A DNA stretch of 6,349 bases from Gemmatimonadota bacterium. Lineage in GTDB: Bacteria; Gemmatimonadota; Gemmatimonadetes; Longimicrobiales; UBA6960. Location: NCBI GenBank assembly GCA_022564535.1, contig JADFLD010000133.1, positions 1-6,349 of the forward strand, read 5' to 3'. The notes under the pieces were generated by a model. The model saw only the letters and a program-made list of their open reading frames with translations, ran no database searches and had not been told where the DNA came from. Shown in pieces: positions 5,361 to 6,349 of this stretch. A program made the position numbers and the translations under genes. Each line of letters begins with the position of its first letter. Position 1 is the first letter of the stretch.

Positions 5361-6160
5361 TGGCCGGGCTCCCTACCCTTGCGCGGCACTGCGCCCGTGG
5401 AGTCCCGGACGGGTACCGTACCCGGGGCACCGCCTTCGCGACGGCGATGGTGTGGGAAGAAGCCAGCGCTTGGATGGACTCCGTTCTCGCGTCGGGGATG
5501 ACCGTGTACGACTGGTCGGAACGCCGACAAGGACGCACGGAGTTCCGCGGGCGTGGCCCTGTGTTCTCCGTTCCGGCGCCGGCTGCGGGCCCGGATGGGG
5601 CGGCACGCTGGGCGGTTCGTCACTTCCTACGTGGCGGGGCCATGGCCATGCACATGGGGGATCGATATGTGCGCGTCGGTCGCCCACGACCGTTTCGCGA
5701 GCTCGCCGCGTCGATGACGGCCCGCGCCCGTGGCGTCCGTACGCCGGCGGTCGTCTGCGGCGTCATCTATCCGGACGGCCCCTTTTATCGGGCCGACCTC
5801 GTGACCGAGGTCGTGCCTAATACCCGCACGCTGGCGGACACATTGCACGAACAGGACGGCACGCGCGGCTGGCTGGTCGCCATGACCCGGTCCGGCGAAT
5901 TGATTCGGCGCCTGGCCGGGGCCGGCGTATTCCACGTCGACCTCAACGCGCACAACATCCTTCTCACCGAGGAACCCGACGGAGACGTATTCGTGGTCGA
6001 TCTGGACCGCGCGCGCATCCTGAGTCACTCCTCGAAGTCTGCCCGTGAGAGGATGACCGCGCGCCTCACCCGGTCGATCGTGAAAGTCGGGACGCCTACC
6101 GGCGAGCGCCTCGCGGAATCGGAAATCGAAACCGCGTTGAACCGACGCCCCGATGCCTGA
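5360..6160 (+). CDS. kdkA: 3-deoxy-D-manno-octulosonic acid (Kdo) kinase
   Basis: The 266 residues belong to the Kdo/WaaP lipopolysaccharide-kinase family, protein-kinase-like enzymes that transfer phosphate from ATP to the inner core on the cytoplasmic face of the inner membrane. KdkA phosphorylates the 4-hydroxyl of Kdo on Kdo-lipid IVA. Visible signatures are WAVRHFLRGG (84-93), the strand typical of Kdo kinases, and RPFRELAAS (110-118), giving the helix-C glutamate E114. The catalytic loop is GVFHVDLNAHNILL (189-202), with catalytic D194 and metal ligand N196 or N199. The metal-binding VVDLDRAR (212-219) stands in for the kinase DFG, with D214 or D216. The first 50 residues and the roughly 45-residue C-terminal tail are less conserved, and the protein is somewhat longer than the roughly 240 residues of the Haemophilus enzyme. 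A related sugar kinase of the same fold is the alternative. Its ATG overlaps the stop of the preceding gene. Confidence 0.85.
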   Translation: MAGLPTLARHCARGVPDGYRTRGTAFATAMVWEEASAWMDSVLASGMTVYDWSERRQGRTEFRGRGPVFSVPAPAAGPDGAARWAVRHFLRGGAMAMHMGDRYVRVGRPRPFRELAASMTARARGVRTPAVVCGVIYPDGPFYRADLVTEVVPNTRTLADTLHEQDGTRGWLVAMTRSGELIRRLAGAGVFHVDLNAHNILLTEEPDGDVFVVDLDRARILSHSSKSARERMTARLTRSIVKVGTPTGERLAESEIETALNRRPDA

Positions 6161-6162
6161 CA

Positions 6163-6180
6163 GGCTGTTGAAGAAGTACA
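6163..6180 (+). repeat. Second copy of the IS-end-like motif
   Basis: GGCTGTTGAAGAAGTACA begins 2 nt after the kdkA stop. Its first ten bases are identical to 2281-2290, and the whole motif matches the reverse complement of 2320-2336 except for one substitution and one missing base. It may be the left end of an insertion element or its remnant lying to the right, but no transposase is visible up to the window edge. Confidence 0.35.
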
Positions 6181-6190
6181 GCGGGCCTCG

Positions 6191-6313
6191 TTGCGGTGCC
6201 ACGGCCCCATATACTAGGCGGAGCGACGACGCCACAGCTGTCGCTACAGGTAGGAGCTTCAACGACGGGGGGCACCCGCGCCGTAGGCGTGGGTCGGGGC
6301 CGTGCCACCGCAA
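6191..6313 (+). other. Large inverted repeat with two internal hairpins (candidate structured RNA or small repeat element)
   Basis: TTGCGGTGCCACGGCCCC (6191-6208) and GGGGCCGTGCCACCGCAA (6296-6313) pair over 18 bp with one mismatch. The 87 nt between them contain two further stems. AGCGAC (6222-6227) pairs with GTCGCT (6240-6245). ACCCGCGCC (6274-6282) pairs with GGCGTGGGT (6286-6294) across a GTA loop with one G-U. Together they would form a closed multi-branch fold of 123 nt. A TATACT (6210-6215) inside could be a -10 box but lacks a good -35. No gene is seen from 6161 to 6349. The element could be a structured RNA, a MITE-like repeat, the end of the kdkA transcript, or a leader of the next gene. 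Confidence 0.45.
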
Positions 6314-6349
6314 CCCACGACCAGAAAGAGTCATGCCACACATGGTGAA

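Noticed and set aside
6210..6215. TATACT as a -10 promoter box
   Set aside because: No acceptable -35 hexamer at 16-18 bp; the nearby TTGCGG is only 13 bp away. It was therefore not listed as a promoter.
5627..6343. 238-codon open frame on the minus strand
   Set aside because: It is antisense to the Kdo-kinase gene, rich in Arg and Gly with no motif, and passes through the downstream inverted repeat.
6333..6349. Possible start of a further plus-strand gene (ATG at 6333 or 6342)
   Set aside because: Only 8-17 nt remain before the window ends and the AAAGAG upstream is poorly spaced for 6333, so no gene can be supported.

Overview
The window is a GC-rich stretch of a bacterial chromosome, densely coded. 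A Kdo-kinase gene and a secreted lipoprotein point to a Gram-negative (LPS-bearing, outer-membrane) organism. The mixture of TPR and zinc-ribbon proteins, an orphan hydantoinase-B gene and a DUF6941-like protein would fit Gemmatimonadota or a similar environmental lineage, but that placement is inference and weak. No complete mobile element, CRISPR array, rRNA or tRNA was recognised.

Left part (1-2173, minus strand): an apparent operon read right to left. A 368-residue TPR protein (1067-2173) is followed after 6 bp by a 277-residue protein with a C-terminal double zinc ribbon (227-1060). About 35 bp further on comes the start of a lipoprotein whose 3' end lies outside the window. A terminator-like hairpin sits exactly on the lipoprotein's ATG, so the lipoprotein may be attenuated or separately controlled.

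Middle part (2174-3327): a low-density accessory-looking stretch with two small minus-strand genes that I cannot assign. One encodes a roughly 108-residue protein with a CxxH/CxxC zinc site, the other an 86-residue His/Cys-containing protein. Both appear to start at TTG with good Shine-Dalgarno sequences. Around them are a clear sigma70-type promoter, two terminator-like hairpins, several dyads, and a small palindrome made of sequence that recurs at 6163-6180 and looks like insertion-sequence ends.

Right part (3328-6160, plus strand): a tight three-gene operon. It holds a hydantoinase B/oxoprolinase-family subunit without its usual HyuA partner, a DUF6941-like small protein, and a 3-deoxy-D-manno-octulosonic acid (Kdo) kinase for LPS inner-core modification that overlaps the preceding gene by 1 nt. 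Downstream (6161-6349) no gene is evident, but a large inverted repeat enclosing two internal hairpins forms a possible structured RNA or small repeat element.

The strongest candidates for something undescribed are the structured element at 6191-6313, the two orphan TTG-started small genes with their regulatory dyads, and the TPR/zinc-ribbon/lipoprotein operon.
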